DNA of 64,000 bases from contig NZ_LT607410.1 in the NCBI RefSeq assembly GCF_900091515.1, positions 3,658,001-3,722,000 on the forward strand. Direction: 5' to 3'. The stretch is from Micromonospora purpureochromogenes (lineage in GTDB: Bacteria > Actinomycetota > Actinomycetes > Mycobacteriales > Micromonosporaceae). Both the position numbers and the translations under genes were made by a program. This document shows, in pieces, positions 26,647 to 36,443 of this stretch; the first letter of the stretch is position 1, and each line of letters opens with the position of its first letter. The notes beneath the pieces are model-generated. The model did no database searches. It saw nothing but the letters and a program-made list of their open reading frames with translations, and was not told where the DNA came from.

Positions 26647-27663
26647 ATGGGTGTCGAAGTGGCCGTGCAGGGACTGACCAAGTCCTTCGGGGGCCAGCCG
26701 GTCTGGTCGGACATCAGCCTGACCCTGCCGGCGGGCGAGATCTCCGTGCTGCTGGGCCCGTCCGGCACCGGCAAGTCGGTGTTCCTCAAGACCCTGGTCG
26801 GGCTGCTGCGGCCCGACGCCGGTTCGATCTGGATCGAGGGCAAGGACCTGCCCCGGCTCTCCGAACGCGCGTTGTACGAGGTGCGCAAGCTGTTCGGCGT
26901 GCTGTTCCAGGACGGCGCGCTGTTCGGCTCGATGACCATCTACGACAACGTCGCCTTCCCGCTGCGCGAGCACACCCGCAAGTCCGAGTCGCAGATCCGG
27001 GACGTGGTCAACGAGAAGCTCGACATGGTCGGCCTGGTCGGCGCCGAGAAGAAGCTCCCCGGGGAGATCTCCGGCGGCATGCGCAAGCGGGCCGGGCTGG
27101 CCCGGGCGCTGGTGCTCGACCCCCGCATCGTCCTGTTCGACGAGCCCGACTCCGGGCTGGACCCGGTGCGCACCGCGTACCTCAACCAGCTCATCATCGA
27201 CCTCAACCAGCGCACCGGGGCGACGTTCCTGATCGTCACGCACGACATCAACACCGCGCGTACGGTGCCGGACAACATCGGGCTGATCTACCACGGGCAC
27301 CTGGCCATGTTCGGGCCGCGGGAGATGCTGCTGTCCAGCACCGAGCCGGTGGTCCGGCAGTTCCTCAACGCCCAGCGGGTCGGCCCGATCGGGATGGCCG
27401 AGGAGAAGGACGCCGAGGAGTTGCAGGCCGAGGCGGACGCTGGCATCGAACTGCCCCCGCTGCCGCCCATCCCGTTGCAGCTGCCCCCGTCGGACGGGCT
27501 GCCCCGGCAGGCCGAGCGGCCACCGGGGCAGTGGTGCCGGGACAACGGCGTCACCCCGCCGCCCGGCTCCTTCGCGGGCCGTCGGGACGCCGCGCAGCCG
27601 ACCATCGAGCTGGGCCGGGAGCTCGCCGCCGAGCGGCGGCGCCACCGGGAGGTGACCGGATGA
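26647..27663 (+). CDS. mceG: Mce/Mla-type ABC transporter ATPase (MceG/Mkl)
   Basis: The 338-residue ATPase powers the Mce lipid transporter from the cytosolic side. The Walker A motif is GPSGTGKS, the ABC signature is in SGGMRKRAGLARAL, and Walker B is VLFDEPDSGLDP. A Pro-rich C-terminal tail (about 265-338) extends beyond the ATPase core, as in mycobacterial Mkl. ATG 26647 follows a strong GGAGGGAGG; an upstream ATG at 26617 is less likely. It starts the operon and overlaps the first permease gene. In M. tuberculosis the equivalent gene is unlinked to the mce operons. Confidence 0.9.
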   Translation: MGVEVAVQGLTKSFGGQPVWSDISLTLPAGEISVLLGPSGTGKSVFLKTLVGLLRPDAGSIWIEGKDLPRLSERALYEVRKLFGVLFQDGALFGSMTIYDNVAFPLREHTRKSESQIRDVVNEKLDMVGLVGAEKKLPGEISGGMRKRAGLARALVLDPRIVLFDEPDSGLDPVRTAYLNQLIIDLNQRTGATFLIVTHDINTARTVPDNIGLIYHGHLAMFGPREMLLSSTEPVVRQFLNAQRVGPIGMAEEKDAEELQAEADAGIELPPLPPIPLQLPPSDGLPRQAERPPGQWCRDNGVTPPPGSFAGRRDAAQPTIELGRELAAERRRHREVTG

Positions 27664-28430
27664 GCGCCCCCGTCACCGCTGTCCGCGCCACCGGCGAATT
27701 CTTCGCGTTCTGCCTGGACACCCTGCGCAGCCTGGGCCGCCGGCCGGTGCAGGTCCGCGAGTTCGTCCAGCAGGCCTGGTTCATCAGCTCGGTCTCCATC
27801 CTGCCGGCCGCGCTGGTCTCCATCCCGTTCGGCGCGGTCATCGCCCTGCAGCTCGGCTCGCTGGTCCGGCAGCTCGGCGCGCAGTCGTTCACCGGGGCCG
27901 CGTCGGTGCTCGCGGTGGTCCGCGAGGCCGGCCCGATCGTGACCGCGCTGATCATCGCCGGCGCCGGCGGCTCGGCCATCTGCGCCGACCTCGGCTCCCG
28001 CAAGATCCGCGAGGAACTCGACGCGATGCAGGTGCTCGGCATCGACCCGATCCAGCGCCTGGTGGTGCCGCGCGTGCTCGCCTCGATGCTGGTCGCCGTC
28101 CTGCTCAACGGCCTGGTCAGCGTGGTCGGGGTGACCGGCGGCTACCTGTTCAACGTGGTCCTGCAGGGCGGCACGCCCGGCGCGTACCTGGCCAGCTTCC
28201 AGGCCCTCGGGCAACTGCCGGACCTGCTGGTGGGCGAGGTCAAGGCGCTGCTCTTCGGCGCCGCCGCCGCGCTCGTCGCCTCCTACAAGGGCATGACCGC
28301 GCGGGGCGGGCCGAAGGGGGTCGGCGACGCGGTCAACCAGAGCGTAGTGATCACCTTCATGCTGCTGTTCGCGCTGAACTTCCTCGTCACGGCCGTGTAC
28401 TTCCAGGTCGTACCGCAGAAGGGGAGCTGA
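27660..28430 (+). CDS. yrbEA: MlaE/YrbE-type permease A
   Basis: The 256-residue inner-membrane permease is of the MlaE/YrbE family, with about five membrane segments. The conserved coupling segment SRKIREELDAMQVLGIDP, which contacts the ATPase, is present, as is AREAGP-like VVREAGPIVTALI. ATG 27660 overlaps the ATPase stop (ATGA). With the next gene it should form the heterodimeric membrane core. Confidence 0.92.
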   Translation: MSAPVTAVRATGEFFAFCLDTLRSLGRRPVQVREFVQQAWFISSVSILPAALVSIPFGAVIALQLGSLVRQLGAQSFTGAASVLAVVREAGPIVTALIIAGAGGSAICADLGSRKIREELDAMQVLGIDPIQRLVVPRVLASMLVAVLLNGLVSVVGVTGGYLFNVVLQGGTPGAYLASFQALGQLPDLLVGEVKALLFGAAAALVASYKGMTARGGPKGVGDAVNQSVVITFMLLFALNFLVTAVYFQVVPQKGS

Positions 28431-28431
28431 C

Positions 28432-29235
28432 ATGGCGGTGCTGCGGTACCTCGACGACCTGGGCGGTCAGCTCGCCTTCTACCTGCGTGCCGTGGCGTGG
28501 GCACCCCGGACCGTCCGCCGGTACAAGCGGGAGGTGCTCCGGCTGCTGGCCGAGGTCAGCTTCGGCTCCGGCGCGCTGGCCGTGGTCGGCGGCACCGTCG
28601 GCGTCATCTGCTTCCTGACCTTCTTCACCGGCACCGAGGTCGGACTCCAGGGCTACCAGGCGCTCAACCAGATCGGCAGCAGCGCCTTCACCGGGTTCGT
28701 CTCGGCGTACTTCAACACCCGGGAGATCTCGCCGCTGGTGGCGGCGCTGGCGCTGTCGGCCACCGTCGGCTGTGGATTCACCGCCCAGCTCGGCGCCATG
28801 CGGATCTCCGAGGAGGTGGACGCCCTGGAGGTGATGGGTGTGCCGTCCCTGCCGTTCCTGGTCACCACCCGCATGATCGCCGGCTTCGTCGCGGTGATCC
28901 CGCTGTACGTCATCGGCCTGCTTTCCAGCTACCTCGCCACCCGCACCATCGCCGTCGGCTACTTCGGACAGTCCGCCGGCACCTACGACTACTACTTCCA
29001 CCTGTTCCTGCCCCCGGGCGACGTGCTCTGGTCCTTCGGCAAGGTGCTGGTCTTCAGCGTGATCGTGGTGCTGGTGCACTGCTACTACGGCTACACGGCG
29101 AAGGGTGGACCGGCCGCCGTCGGAGTCGCGGTCGGGCGAGCCGTCCGGCTCGCGATCGTCGCGGTCAACATCGTCGACTTCTTCCTGTCGCTGGCCATCT
29201 GGGGTGCGACCACCACCGTCCGGATCGCGGGGTGA
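28432..29235 (+). CDS. yrbEB: MlaE/YrbE-type permease B
   Basis: The 267-residue protein is the second MlaE/YrbE permease. The coupling segment is MRISEEVDALEVMGVPSLPF, and several hydrophobic segments lie between about 50 and 260. It starts one base after the stop of permease A, and its end overlaps the possible GTG of mceA. Confidence 0.92.
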   Translation: MAVLRYLDDLGGQLAFYLRAVAWAPRTVRRYKREVLRLLAEVSFGSGALAVVGGTVGVICFLTFFTGTEVGLQGYQALNQIGSSAFTGFVSAYFNTREISPLVAALALSATVGCGFTAQLGAMRISEEVDALEVMGVPSLPFLVTTRMIAGFVAVIPLYVIGLLSSYLATRTIAVGYFGQSAGTYDYYFHLFLPPGDVLWSFGKVLVFSVIVVLVHCYYGYTAKGGPAAVGVAVGRAVRLAIVAVNIVDFFLSLAIWGATTTVRIAG

Positions 29236-29237
29236 GC

Positions 29238-30521
29238 ATGAGACATCGCATTCTCGGCATCGTCTTCGTCGCCGTGCTGACCGCGGCGCTGACCGGCTCC
29301 GTGCTGCAGTACCGCAAGGCGTTCACCCCGGTCGCCTGGGTCACGCTGCGGGCCGACCGGGCCGGGCTCCAGCTCAACGAGGGCGCCGACGTCAAGGTAC
29401 GCGGAGTCGTCGTCGGCGAGGTGCGCTCGGTCGGCAGCACCGGCGCCGGCGCGGCCATCCGGCTCGCGCTGGACCCGCGTACCACGCCGCTGATCCCCGC
29501 CGACGTCAGCGCGCGGCTGCTGCCGAAGACCCTCTTCGGCGAGCGGTACGTCGAACTCGTCCCGCCCACCGGCGGGACCGCGCCGCCGATCCGCGACGGC
29601 GCCGTCATCCAGCAGGACCGCAGCCGTACGGCAGTGGAGCTGGAACGGGTCCTGGACCAGGCGCTGCCGCTGCTGCAGGCGGTGCGGCCGGAGCAGCTCG
29701 CCGTGACGCTGGGTGCCATCTCGACCGCGCTGGAGGGGCGCGGCGAGCAGCTCGGCGCGAACATCACCCGGCTCGACGCCTACCTGCGGCAACTCAACCC
29801 GGCCATGCCGACCATCGCGGAGGACGTCCGGAAGCTGGCCGTCGTGCTGGACAGCTACGACGTCGCGCTGCCCGACCTGCTCGCCCTGCTGCGCGACGTG
29901 ACCGTCACCGCCCGCACCGTCGTCGACCAGCGCGACCAACTGGCGGCGTTCCTCGCCGAGACCACCGCGACCGCCGAGGTCACCCGGGGCTTCCTCGACC
30001 GGCACGGCGACCAGCTCATCGCGCTCGGCGAGGTGAGCCGACCGGTGCTGGAGCTGCTCGCCACCTACGCCCCCGAGTACCCCTGCCTGATGCGCGGACT
30101 GGTCGCCCTGCAACCCCGCGTCGAGGAGGTCTTCGCCGGCGGGCGGATGCACATCACCCTGGAGGTCACCCGCGACGGCGGCAAGTTCGAGCGGGGACGC
30201 GACGAGCCGGTCTACGGCGCGCAGAACGGCCCCGCGTGCCACGGTCTGCCCCGACCGGCGCAGCCGGCACCCGAGGTGGCCGTCAACGACGGGTACGACC
30301 ACCGAGGCGCCCGCCCGCGTACCCCCCTCACCGTCGGCATGCCCGGGGCCCTGCCCGGGATCGGCTCGCCGGCCATGGGCCGGGCCGCCACCGCCGAGGA
30401 GCGCGCGCTGGTCAAGCCGCTCGTCGGTGCCGTCACCGGCACCCCGCCGGCGGAGGTCCCCGACATCGCGGTCCTGCTCTGGGGACCGCTGCTGCGCGGC
30501 GGGGTGGTGAACGCCCGATGA
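29238..30521 (+). CDS. mceA: MCE-domain protein A
   Basis: The 427-residue protein is anchored by an N-terminal hydrophobic helix (about 4-22). An MCE domain follows at about 35-120 (LNEGADVKVRGVVVGEVRSVG), then a long helical region and a C-terminal tail. MCE subunits form a hexameric tunnel for lipids. ATG 29238 is chosen; GTG 29232, overlapping the previous stop, is an in-frame alternative. The stop overlaps mceB. Confidence 0.9.
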   Translation: MRHRILGIVFVAVLTAALTGSVLQYRKAFTPVAWVTLRADRAGLQLNEGADVKVRGVVVGEVRSVGSTGAGAAIRLALDPRTTPLIPADVSARLLPKTLFGERYVELVPPTGGTAPPIRDGAVIQQDRSRTAVELERVLDQALPLLQAVRPEQLAVTLGAISTALEGRGEQLGANITRLDAYLRQLNPAMPTIAEDVRKLAVVLDSYDVALPDLLALLRDVTVTARTVVDQRDQLAAFLAETTATAEVTRGFLDRHGDQLIALGEVSRPVLELLATYAPEYPCLMRGLVALQPRVEEVFAGGRMHITLEVTRDGGKFERGRDEPVYGAQNGPACHGLPRPAQPAPEVAVNDGYDHRGARPRTPLTVGMPGALPGIGSPAMGRAATAEERALVKPLVGAVTGTPPAEVPDIAVLLWGPLLRGGVVNAR

Positions 30522-31552
30522 GCGGCCGCACGATCGCGCCCCTGCTGAAGCTGCTGGTCTTCGCCGCGGTGACCCTGACGCTGACCGCCCTGCTCGCGCA
30601 GACCCTCGGCGCCTTCCCACCCGGCGGCGTCACCTACCGCGCCCGGTTCACCGACGTCACCGGGCTGCTCCCCGGCGACGACGTCCGCGTGGCCGGCGTG
30701 AAGGTCGGCCGGGTCAGGACCATCAGGGTCGTCGACGACACCGTCGCCGAGGTGGCCTTCACCGTCACCCCCGACGTGCCGGTGGCCACCAGCGTCCGCG
30801 CCAAGATCCGCTACCGCAACCTGGTCGGCCAGCGGTACGTGGCGCTCAGCGAGGGGCCGGGGGAGGGGCGGCTACTGCGCGCCGACGGGCTCATCCCGCT
30901 CGGCCAGACCACGCCGGCGCTGGACCTCACCGTGCTGTTCAACGGCTTCCGGCCGCTGTTCACCGCGCTGAACCCCCAGGACGTCAACAAGCTCGCCTAC
31001 GAGATCATCCAGGTGCTGCAGGGCGAGGGCGGCACGGTGAGCAGCCTGCTGCAACGCACCGCGTCGCTGACCAACACCCTCGCCGACCGGGACGCCGTCA
31101 TCGGACGGGTGATCACCAACCTCAACAGCGTCCTGGCCACGCTCGCCGAACGCGACCGCAACCTCGACCAGAGCATCAGCCAGTTGCAGCAGTTCGTCTC
31201 CGGCCTCTCCGGCGACCGCAAGGCCATCGGCGAGTCGCTGGTCAGCCTCGGCGAACTCACCACCGCCACGGCCTCGCTGATCGAGGAGGTCCGGCCACCG
31301 CTGGCCGCGGACGTCCGCGGCCTGGACGACCTCGCCGGCAACCTCGACCGCAACGCCGCCGTCATCGACGGCACCCTCGGGCGGCTGCCCGAGCGGTACG
31401 AGAAGTTGACCCGGGTCGCGTCCTCCGGCTCGTGGTTCAACTTCTACCTCTGCGACTTCGACGGCAACGTGGCGGTGACCGGCCGGGCGCCCCTCGACCT
31501 GCCCACCTTCAGCGCCCCGGCCGCCCGCTGTGCCACGGGAGGCAGCCAGTGA
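30518..31552 (+). CDS. mceB: MCE-domain protein B
   Basis: The 344-residue protein has an N-terminal hydrophobic helix (about 9-30). Its MCE domain is seen in TGLLPGDDVRVAGVKVGRVR and IRYRNLVGQRYVAL, and long helices follow, rich in heptad-like Leu positions. The C-terminal SSGSWFNFYLCDFDG segment is typical of actinobacterial Mce proteins. ATG 30518 overlaps the mceA stop and the end overlaps mceC. Confidence 0.92.
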   Translation: MSGRTIAPLLKLLVFAAVTLTLTALLAQTLGAFPPGGVTYRARFTDVTGLLPGDDVRVAGVKVGRVRTIRVVDDTVAEVAFTVTPDVPVATSVRAKIRYRNLVGQRYVALSEGPGEGRLLRADGLIPLGQTTPALDLTVLFNGFRPLFTALNPQDVNKLAYEIIQVLQGEGGTVSSLLQRTASLTNTLADRDAVIGRVITNLNSVLATLAERDRNLDQSISQLQQFVSGLSGDRKAIGESLVSLGELTTATASLIEEVRPPLAADVRGLDDLAGNLDRNAAVIDGTLGRLPERYEKLTRVASSGSWFNFYLCDFDGNVAVTGRAPLDLPTFSAPAARCATGGSQ

Positions 31553-32532
31553 CCCCGTTCCGCGAACGCAACCCCGTCGTCGTCGGCGCCGTCGGGCTGA
31601 CCCTGGTCGTCGCCGCGCTGCTGGGCGCCTTCCAGCTCGACCGACTGGCCGCGCTGACCGGACGGGCGTACCAGGCCGCCTTCCACGACGCCAGCGGCCT
31701 GGCCACCGGCAGCGAGGTGCGGGTGGCCGGCGTGCGGGTGGGCAAGGTGACCGCGGTGGAACTGGCCCGCGACGCGGCGCCCTACGTCCGGGTCCGGTTC
31801 CGGGTGGACGACGACAGCGTCCGCCTCGGCACCGACACCGGCGCCACCATCCGGATCAAGACGGTGCTCGGCCAGAAGTACCTGGCGCTGTCCCCGGCCG
31901 GGCCGGGCCGGCTGCGCGAGGGCGGCCAGATCCCGCTGGCCCGCACCGCCGCGCCGTTCGACGTGGTGCAGGCGGTCACCGGGCTCGCCGACACCCTGGA
32001 CAAGGTCGACACCGACCAGCTCGCCGCCGCGTTCACCACCCTGTCGCAGACCTTCGCCGAGACCCCCGGCAGCGTCAACGCCTCCCTGGTCGGCCTCTCC
32101 CGGCTCTCCCGTACCGTCGCCGACCGCGACGCCGAGCTGCGGGCGCTGCTCACCCGGGCCCGCGACGTCACCGCCGTGCTGGCCACCCGGGACGAGGAGT
32201 TCCGCAAGCTGGTCGCCGACGGCGAGGCGCTGCTGGGCGAGGTGAGCAAGCGCCGCGACGCCATCCACAAGCTGCTCGTCGGCACCGACGACCTCGCCAC
32301 CCAGCTCTCCGGACTGGTCACCGACAACCGCGCCCGGCTGGCCCCGGCGCTGCGGAAGCTGCGCGAGGTGGTCGCGATCCTGCAGCGCAACCGGGACGAC
32401 CTCGAACGCACCATCCAGCGGATGGGCCCGTTCGTCACCGCGTTCGCCAACGTGGTCGGCAACGGCCGCTGGTTCGACTCGTACGTCTCCGGGCTGCTCC
32501 AGCCGTACGTGCCGACGACGGGAGGTCGCTGA
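31549..32532 (+). CDS. mceC: MCE-domain protein C
   Basis: The 327-residue Mce subunit has an N-terminal membrane helix (about 10-30) and an MCE domain (ATGSEVRVAGVRVGKVTAVE, IKTVLGQKYLAL). A helical tunnel segment is followed by GNGRWFDSYVSGL near the end. GTG 31549 overlaps the mceB stop, and its TGA overlaps the ATG of mceD. Confidence 0.92.
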   Translation: MTPFRERNPVVVGAVGLTLVVAALLGAFQLDRLAALTGRAYQAAFHDASGLATGSEVRVAGVRVGKVTAVELARDAAPYVRVRFRVDDDSVRLGTDTGATIRIKTVLGQKYLALSPAGPGRLREGGQIPLARTAAPFDVVQAVTGLADTLDKVDTDQLAAAFTTLSQTFAETPGSVNASLVGLSRLSRTVADRDAELRALLTRARDVTAVLATRDEEFRKLVADGEALLGEVSKRRDAIHKLLVGTDDLATQLSGLVTDNRARLAPALRKLREVVAILQRNRDDLERTIQRMGPFVTAFANVVGNGRWFDSYVSGLLQPYVPTTGGR

Positions 32533-33779
32533 TGCCCGGCCTGATCCGACGCTGGCGACGCCCCCTCGCGGTCGCCACCGCCCTGCTGGTCGCCGTCGCC
32601 GCCGGCGTGGTCGTCCTCCGTGACGGCACACCCCCACGGCAGGTGGTCGCCTGGTTCACCGGAGCCGTCGGGGTGTACCCGGGATCGGACGTGCGGGTGC
32701 TGGGCGTACGGGTCGGCGAGGTGGTCGCGGTGACCCCGCAGGGCCGCGCGGTCAAGGTCACCATGCGCTACGACCCGGAGATCTCCGTACCCGCCGACGC
32801 GCAGGCGCTCATCGTCCCGCCCAGCGTGGTCAGCGACCGGTACGTGCAGCTCACTCCCGCCTACGCCGGCGGCGCCGCGCTCACCGACGGCGCGGAGATC
32901 CCGCTGGAGCGGACCGCCGCGCCGATGGAGATCGACGACATCTACCAGGCGCTCGACGACTTCAACCGCACCCTCGGCCCGACCGGCGCCAACCGCGACG
33001 GGGCGCTGTCCGACCTGGTCGCCACCGGCCGCGCCAACCTGGAGGGCAACGGCCAGCAGCTGAAAGACACGCTCGACGGCCTCTCCCGGGCGCTGACCAC
33101 CCTCGCCGACGGCCGGCAGGACCTGTTCGGCTCGGTGGCCAACCTGCAACGCTTCACCACCGCCCTGGCCCGCAGCGACCAGCAGGTGCGCGCCTTCAAC
33201 CGGCAGCTGGCCGACGTCGCCGAACAGCTCGCCGGCGACCGCGACGAACTGGTCGCCGCGCTGCGCAACCTCGCCACCGCGCTGGACGACGTCACCGCGT
33301 TCGTGAAGCAGAACCGGAGCGCGTTGGCCTCGAACGTCACCGCGCTGACGGAGATCACCGGGGTGCTGGTCCGCCAGCAGCAGGCGGTCATCGACATCCT
33401 CGACGTCGCCCCGCTCGCCCTGAGCAACCTCAACCTCGCCTACAACCCCCGTTCCGGCACCCTGGACACCCGCGACAACGTGCTGGGCCCGTACGACCCG
33501 GCGGGCTTCGCCTGCTCGCTGATGGTCGACCAGCTCCCCGCGCCCCAGGTGCCCGCGAAGTGCCTCGCCCTGGCGCAGACCCTGCACTCCCGCGGGCTGC
33601 CCATGACCGACCAGCTGCGCAAGCTGCTCAAGCTGCCGCCCGGCGCCCCGGAGATCGGCGGGTCCTCACCGGGACCTCCCGTCAGCTCCCCCGGTGCGCC
33701 GATCCCCGACCAGGCGCCGGGCGGCTCCACCATCACCAGTGACCCGACCCTGGGCGGCATCCTGCGGGGCCTGTCGTGA
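32532..33779 (+). CDS. mceD: MCE-domain protein D
   Basis: The 415-residue Mce subunit has an N-terminal membrane helix (about 12-30) and an MCE domain (YPGSDVRVLGVRVGEVVAV). A long coiled region follows, and then a Pro/Gly/Ser-rich C-terminal tail from about residue 370, likely disordered outside the cell. It is translationally coupled to both neighbours by stop/start overlaps. Confidence 0.92.
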   Translation: MPGLIRRWRRPLAVATALLVAVAAGVVVLRDGTPPRQVVAWFTGAVGVYPGSDVRVLGVRVGEVVAVTPQGRAVKVTMRYDPEISVPADAQALIVPPSVVSDRYVQLTPAYAGGAALTDGAEIPLERTAAPMEIDDIYQALDDFNRTLGPTGANRDGALSDLVATGRANLEGNGQQLKDTLDGLSRALTTLADGRQDLFGSVANLQRFTTALARSDQQVRAFNRQLADVAEQLAGDRDELVAALRNLATALDDVTAFVKQNRSALASNVTALTEITGVLVRQQQAVIDILDVAPLALSNLNLAYNPRSGTLDTRDNVLGPYDPAGFACSLMVDQLPAPQVPAKCLALAQTLHSRGLPMTDQLRKLLKLPPGAPEIGGSSPGPPVSSPGAPIPDQAPGGSTITSDPTLGGILRGLS

Positions 33780-35188
33780 CCGCCCGGACGCTGCGCGCGC
33801 TGGCCGGGGCGGTCCTGGTGGCGCTCCTCCCGGCCGGGTGCGGCCTGCCCGACCTCGCCGACCTGCCGCTGCCCGGCGGCGCGCCGAGGGGCGCGGGGTA
33901 CGCCGTCACCGCCGAGTTCAGCGACGTGCTGGACCTGGTGCCGCAGGCCGCCGTCAAGGTCGACGACGTGACCGTCGGCAGCGTCGAGAAGATCTCCCTC
34001 GCCGGCTGGACCGCCCGGGTCACCCTGCGCGTCGACGCCGACGTGCGCCTGCCCGCCAACGCCACCGCCGCCGTGCGGCAGAGCAGCCTGCTGGGTGAGA
34101 AGTACGTGACCCTCGCGGCGCCACCCACCGCCCCGGCCGGCGCCCGACTCGTCGACGGCGACGTCATCCCGCTGTCCCGCACCGCCCGCGGCGCCGAGGT
34201 GGAGGAGGTCCTCGCCGCCCTCGGGCTGCTGCTCAACGGTGGCGGACTGGCGCAGCTGCGGACCATCAACCAGGAGCTCGGCGCCGCGCTCGACGGGCGG
34301 GAACCCGCCGTCCGGGACGCGCTGGGTCAGCTCGACACCTTCATCGGCGGGCTGGACAAGCAGAAGGCCGACCTGGTGCGCGCCCTCGACGCCCTCGACC
34401 GGCTCAGCGGCCGGCTCGCCCGCCAGAAGCAGACGCTCGGCGAGGCGGTGGATTCGCTCGCTCCCGGCATCACCGTGCTGGCCCGCCAGCGGGCCCAGCT
34501 GACCGAGGCGCTGACCGCCCTCGGCGAACTCGGTGAGGTCGGCACCCGGGTGGTCAACCGCAGCCGCGACGACACCCTGGCCGACGTCCGGGCGCTGCAA
34601 CCGATCCTGGAGCAGCTGGTCCGCGCCGGCGACGACCTGCCGAAGTCGCTGGACTTCATGCTGTCGTACCCGTTCCCGCCGAACGTCACCGGCGCGATCG
34701 TCGGCGACTTCGTCAACCTCTCCGTCACCGCGGACCTGGACGCGGCCTCGATCCTGGCGAACCTGGTCGCGGCCGCGCCGGCACCGGCCCGGGGGGCCGG
34801 GTCGCCGACGGCGCCCCGCCCGTCGGGGCGGCCCAGCGCCGGCGGCTCGACCACCGTCCCGCGACCCGGCGACGGGACGGGACCGCTGCCCGAGCTGCCC
34901 CTCACCCGGTGCCTGCCCGACCCGAAGGACTTCCCGCCGACCTGGACACCGCCGAAGGACTGCCTGCTGCCCGAGGGCTGCGTGCTGCTCGAGCCCGGCT
35001 CGACGGTGCCCCTCGGCGGACTGGTCCTGCCCAAGGGGCTGGTGCCACCGGGAACGGCCTTCCCCGCCGGCACCGAACTGCCCGCCGGCACCGTCCTGTC
35101 GGCGCCGTGCGTGCTGCCGGTGACCGGCGCGGTGACCGGACAGCTCGGCGATCTGCCGGACCTGCTCGGAGGGGGACTGCGGCCATGA
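33776..35188 (+). CDS. mceE: MCE-domain lipoprotein E
   Basis: The 470-residue subunit corresponds to the lipoprotein position (MceE/Lpr) of mycobacterial mce operons. The lipobox LLPAGC places the lipidated Cys at residue 22. The MCE domain follows (VPQAAVKVDDVTVGSVEKIS), then long helices, and a Pro-rich tail with several Cys residues from about residue 335. GTG 33776 overlaps mceD; the end overlaps mceF. Confidence 0.92.
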   Translation: MTARTLRALAGAVLVALLPAGCGLPDLADLPLPGGAPRGAGYAVTAEFSDVLDLVPQAAVKVDDVTVGSVEKISLAGWTARVTLRVDADVRLPANATAAVRQSSLLGEKYVTLAAPPTAPAGARLVDGDVIPLSRTARGAEVEEVLAALGLLLNGGGLAQLRTINQELGAALDGREPAVRDALGQLDTFIGGLDKQKADLVRALDALDRLSGRLARQKQTLGEAVDSLAPGITVLARQRAQLTEALTALGELGEVGTRVVNRSRDDTLADVRALQPILEQLVRAGDDLPKSLDFMLSYPFPPNVTGAIVGDFVNLSVTADLDAASILANLVAAAPAPARGAGSPTAPRPSGRPSAGGSTTVPRPGDGTGPLPELPLTRCLPDPKDFPPTWTPPKDCLLPEGCVLLEPGSTVPLGGLVLPKGLVPPGTAFPAGTELPAGTVLSAPCVLPVTGAVTGQLGDLPDLLGGGLRP

Positions 35189-36420
35189 TCGGACGTACCG
35201 CGAAGTTGCAGGTCCTGGCCTTCGTGCTGGTGAGCGTCCTCGGTGTCGGCTACGTGGGGATCAAGTACGTCGGGCTGGGTGACCGGCTGTTCGGCGGCAG
35301 CTACCTGGTCCACCTGGACCTTGCCCGCGCCGGTGGCATCTTCCCGAACGCCCCGGTCACCTACCGTGGGGTGCCGATCGGCCGGGTCACCGCGGTCGCC
35401 CTGCGCGGCGACGGGGTCCGCGCCGACCTGCGGCTGCGCCGCGACGTCCGGGTGCCCGGCGACCTGCGGGCCGTGGTGGCCCAGCGCTCCGCCGTCGGCG
35501 AGCAGTACGTCGACCTGCGCCCGGAGCGCGACACCGGGCCGTACCTCGCCGGTGGCTCGGTGATCCCGGCGAACCGGACGGGTGTCCCGCTCGCCCCGGA
35601 GACGCTGCTGACCAACCTCGACGCCCTGGTCCGCTCCCTCGACCCGGCCGACCTCACCGTGCTGATCACCGAGCTCGGCACCGCCTTCGAGGGCAACGAG
35701 CAGGCGCTGGCCCGGATCCTCGACGCCGGGGACCTGCTGCTCGCCGAGGCGTGCGCCCGGCTGCCGGAGACGCTCACGCTGATCGAGGACGGGCGGACCG
35801 TGCTCACCACCCAGGCGGAGTCGGCCGAGGCGCTGCGCCGCTGGGCGGCCGGCCTGGCCCGGTTGGCGGCCACCGTCCGCGCCGCCGACCCGGACCTGCG
35901 CCGGCTGCTGGCCGCCGGACCGCCCGCCGGGGAAGAACTGGTCGCGCTGCTGCGCGGTCTGGAACCGGCGGTCGGCACCCTGCTCGGCAACCTGGTGACC
36001 GTCAACGGCATCGCGGCCCGACGGCTGCCCGGCATCGAGCACCTGCTGGTGGTCTACCCGATCGCCGTCGCCGGCGGCTTCACCGTCACCCCGGGCGACG
36101 GCACCGCCCACCTCGGCCTGGTCGTCAACCTCGACGACCCGAAGTCCTGCGTGTACCGGGGCGGCGGCACGAGGTGCAGCGCGGCGGAGCGGGCGGCCGG
36201 CGCCAGCGTGCGCGGCGCCGCCAGCGCACCCCGACCCGGGGGTCGGGAACCGGCGCCCGCGGCGCCCGGACCGGCCGAGCCGGGAGGGTACGACCCGGCG
36301 ACCGGCCTGGTGCTCGGCTCCGACGGGCGACCGTTGCAGTTCGGCGGGACCGGCGGGCAGTCCCGGATGGCCGGGGACCAGTCGTGGAAGCAGTTGCTGC
36401 TCGCCGGGGTGACCCCGTGA
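35185..36420 (+). CDS. mceF: MCE-domain protein F
   Basis: The 411-residue last Mce subunit has an N-terminal hydrophobic helix (about 8-28) and an MCE domain (FPNAPVTYRGVPIGRVTAVA, RSAVGEQYVDL). A helical stretch and a Gly/Pro-rich C-terminal tail follow. ATG 35185 overlaps the mceE stop. With A-E it makes the full heterohexamer set. Confidence 0.92.
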   Translation: MIGRTAKLQVLAFVLVSVLGVGYVGIKYVGLGDRLFGGSYLVHLDLARAGGIFPNAPVTYRGVPIGRVTAVALRGDGVRADLRLRRDVRVPGDLRAVVAQRSAVGEQYVDLRPERDTGPYLAGGSVIPANRTGVPLAPETLLTNLDALVRSLDPADLTVLITELGTAFEGNEQALARILDAGDLLLAEACARLPETLTLIEDGRTVLTTQAESAEALRRWAAGLARLAATVRAADPDLRRLLAAGPPAGEELVALLRGLEPAVGTLLGNLVTVNGIAARRLPGIEHLLVVYPIAVAGGFTVTPGDGTAHLGLVVNLDDPKSCVYRGGGTRCSAAERAAGASVRGAASAPRPGGREPAPAAPGPAEPGGYDPATGLVLGSDGRPLQFGGTGGQSRMAGDQSWKQLLLAGVTP

Positions 36421-36443
36421 CCGGCGCGAAGAAGGAGGTGGCG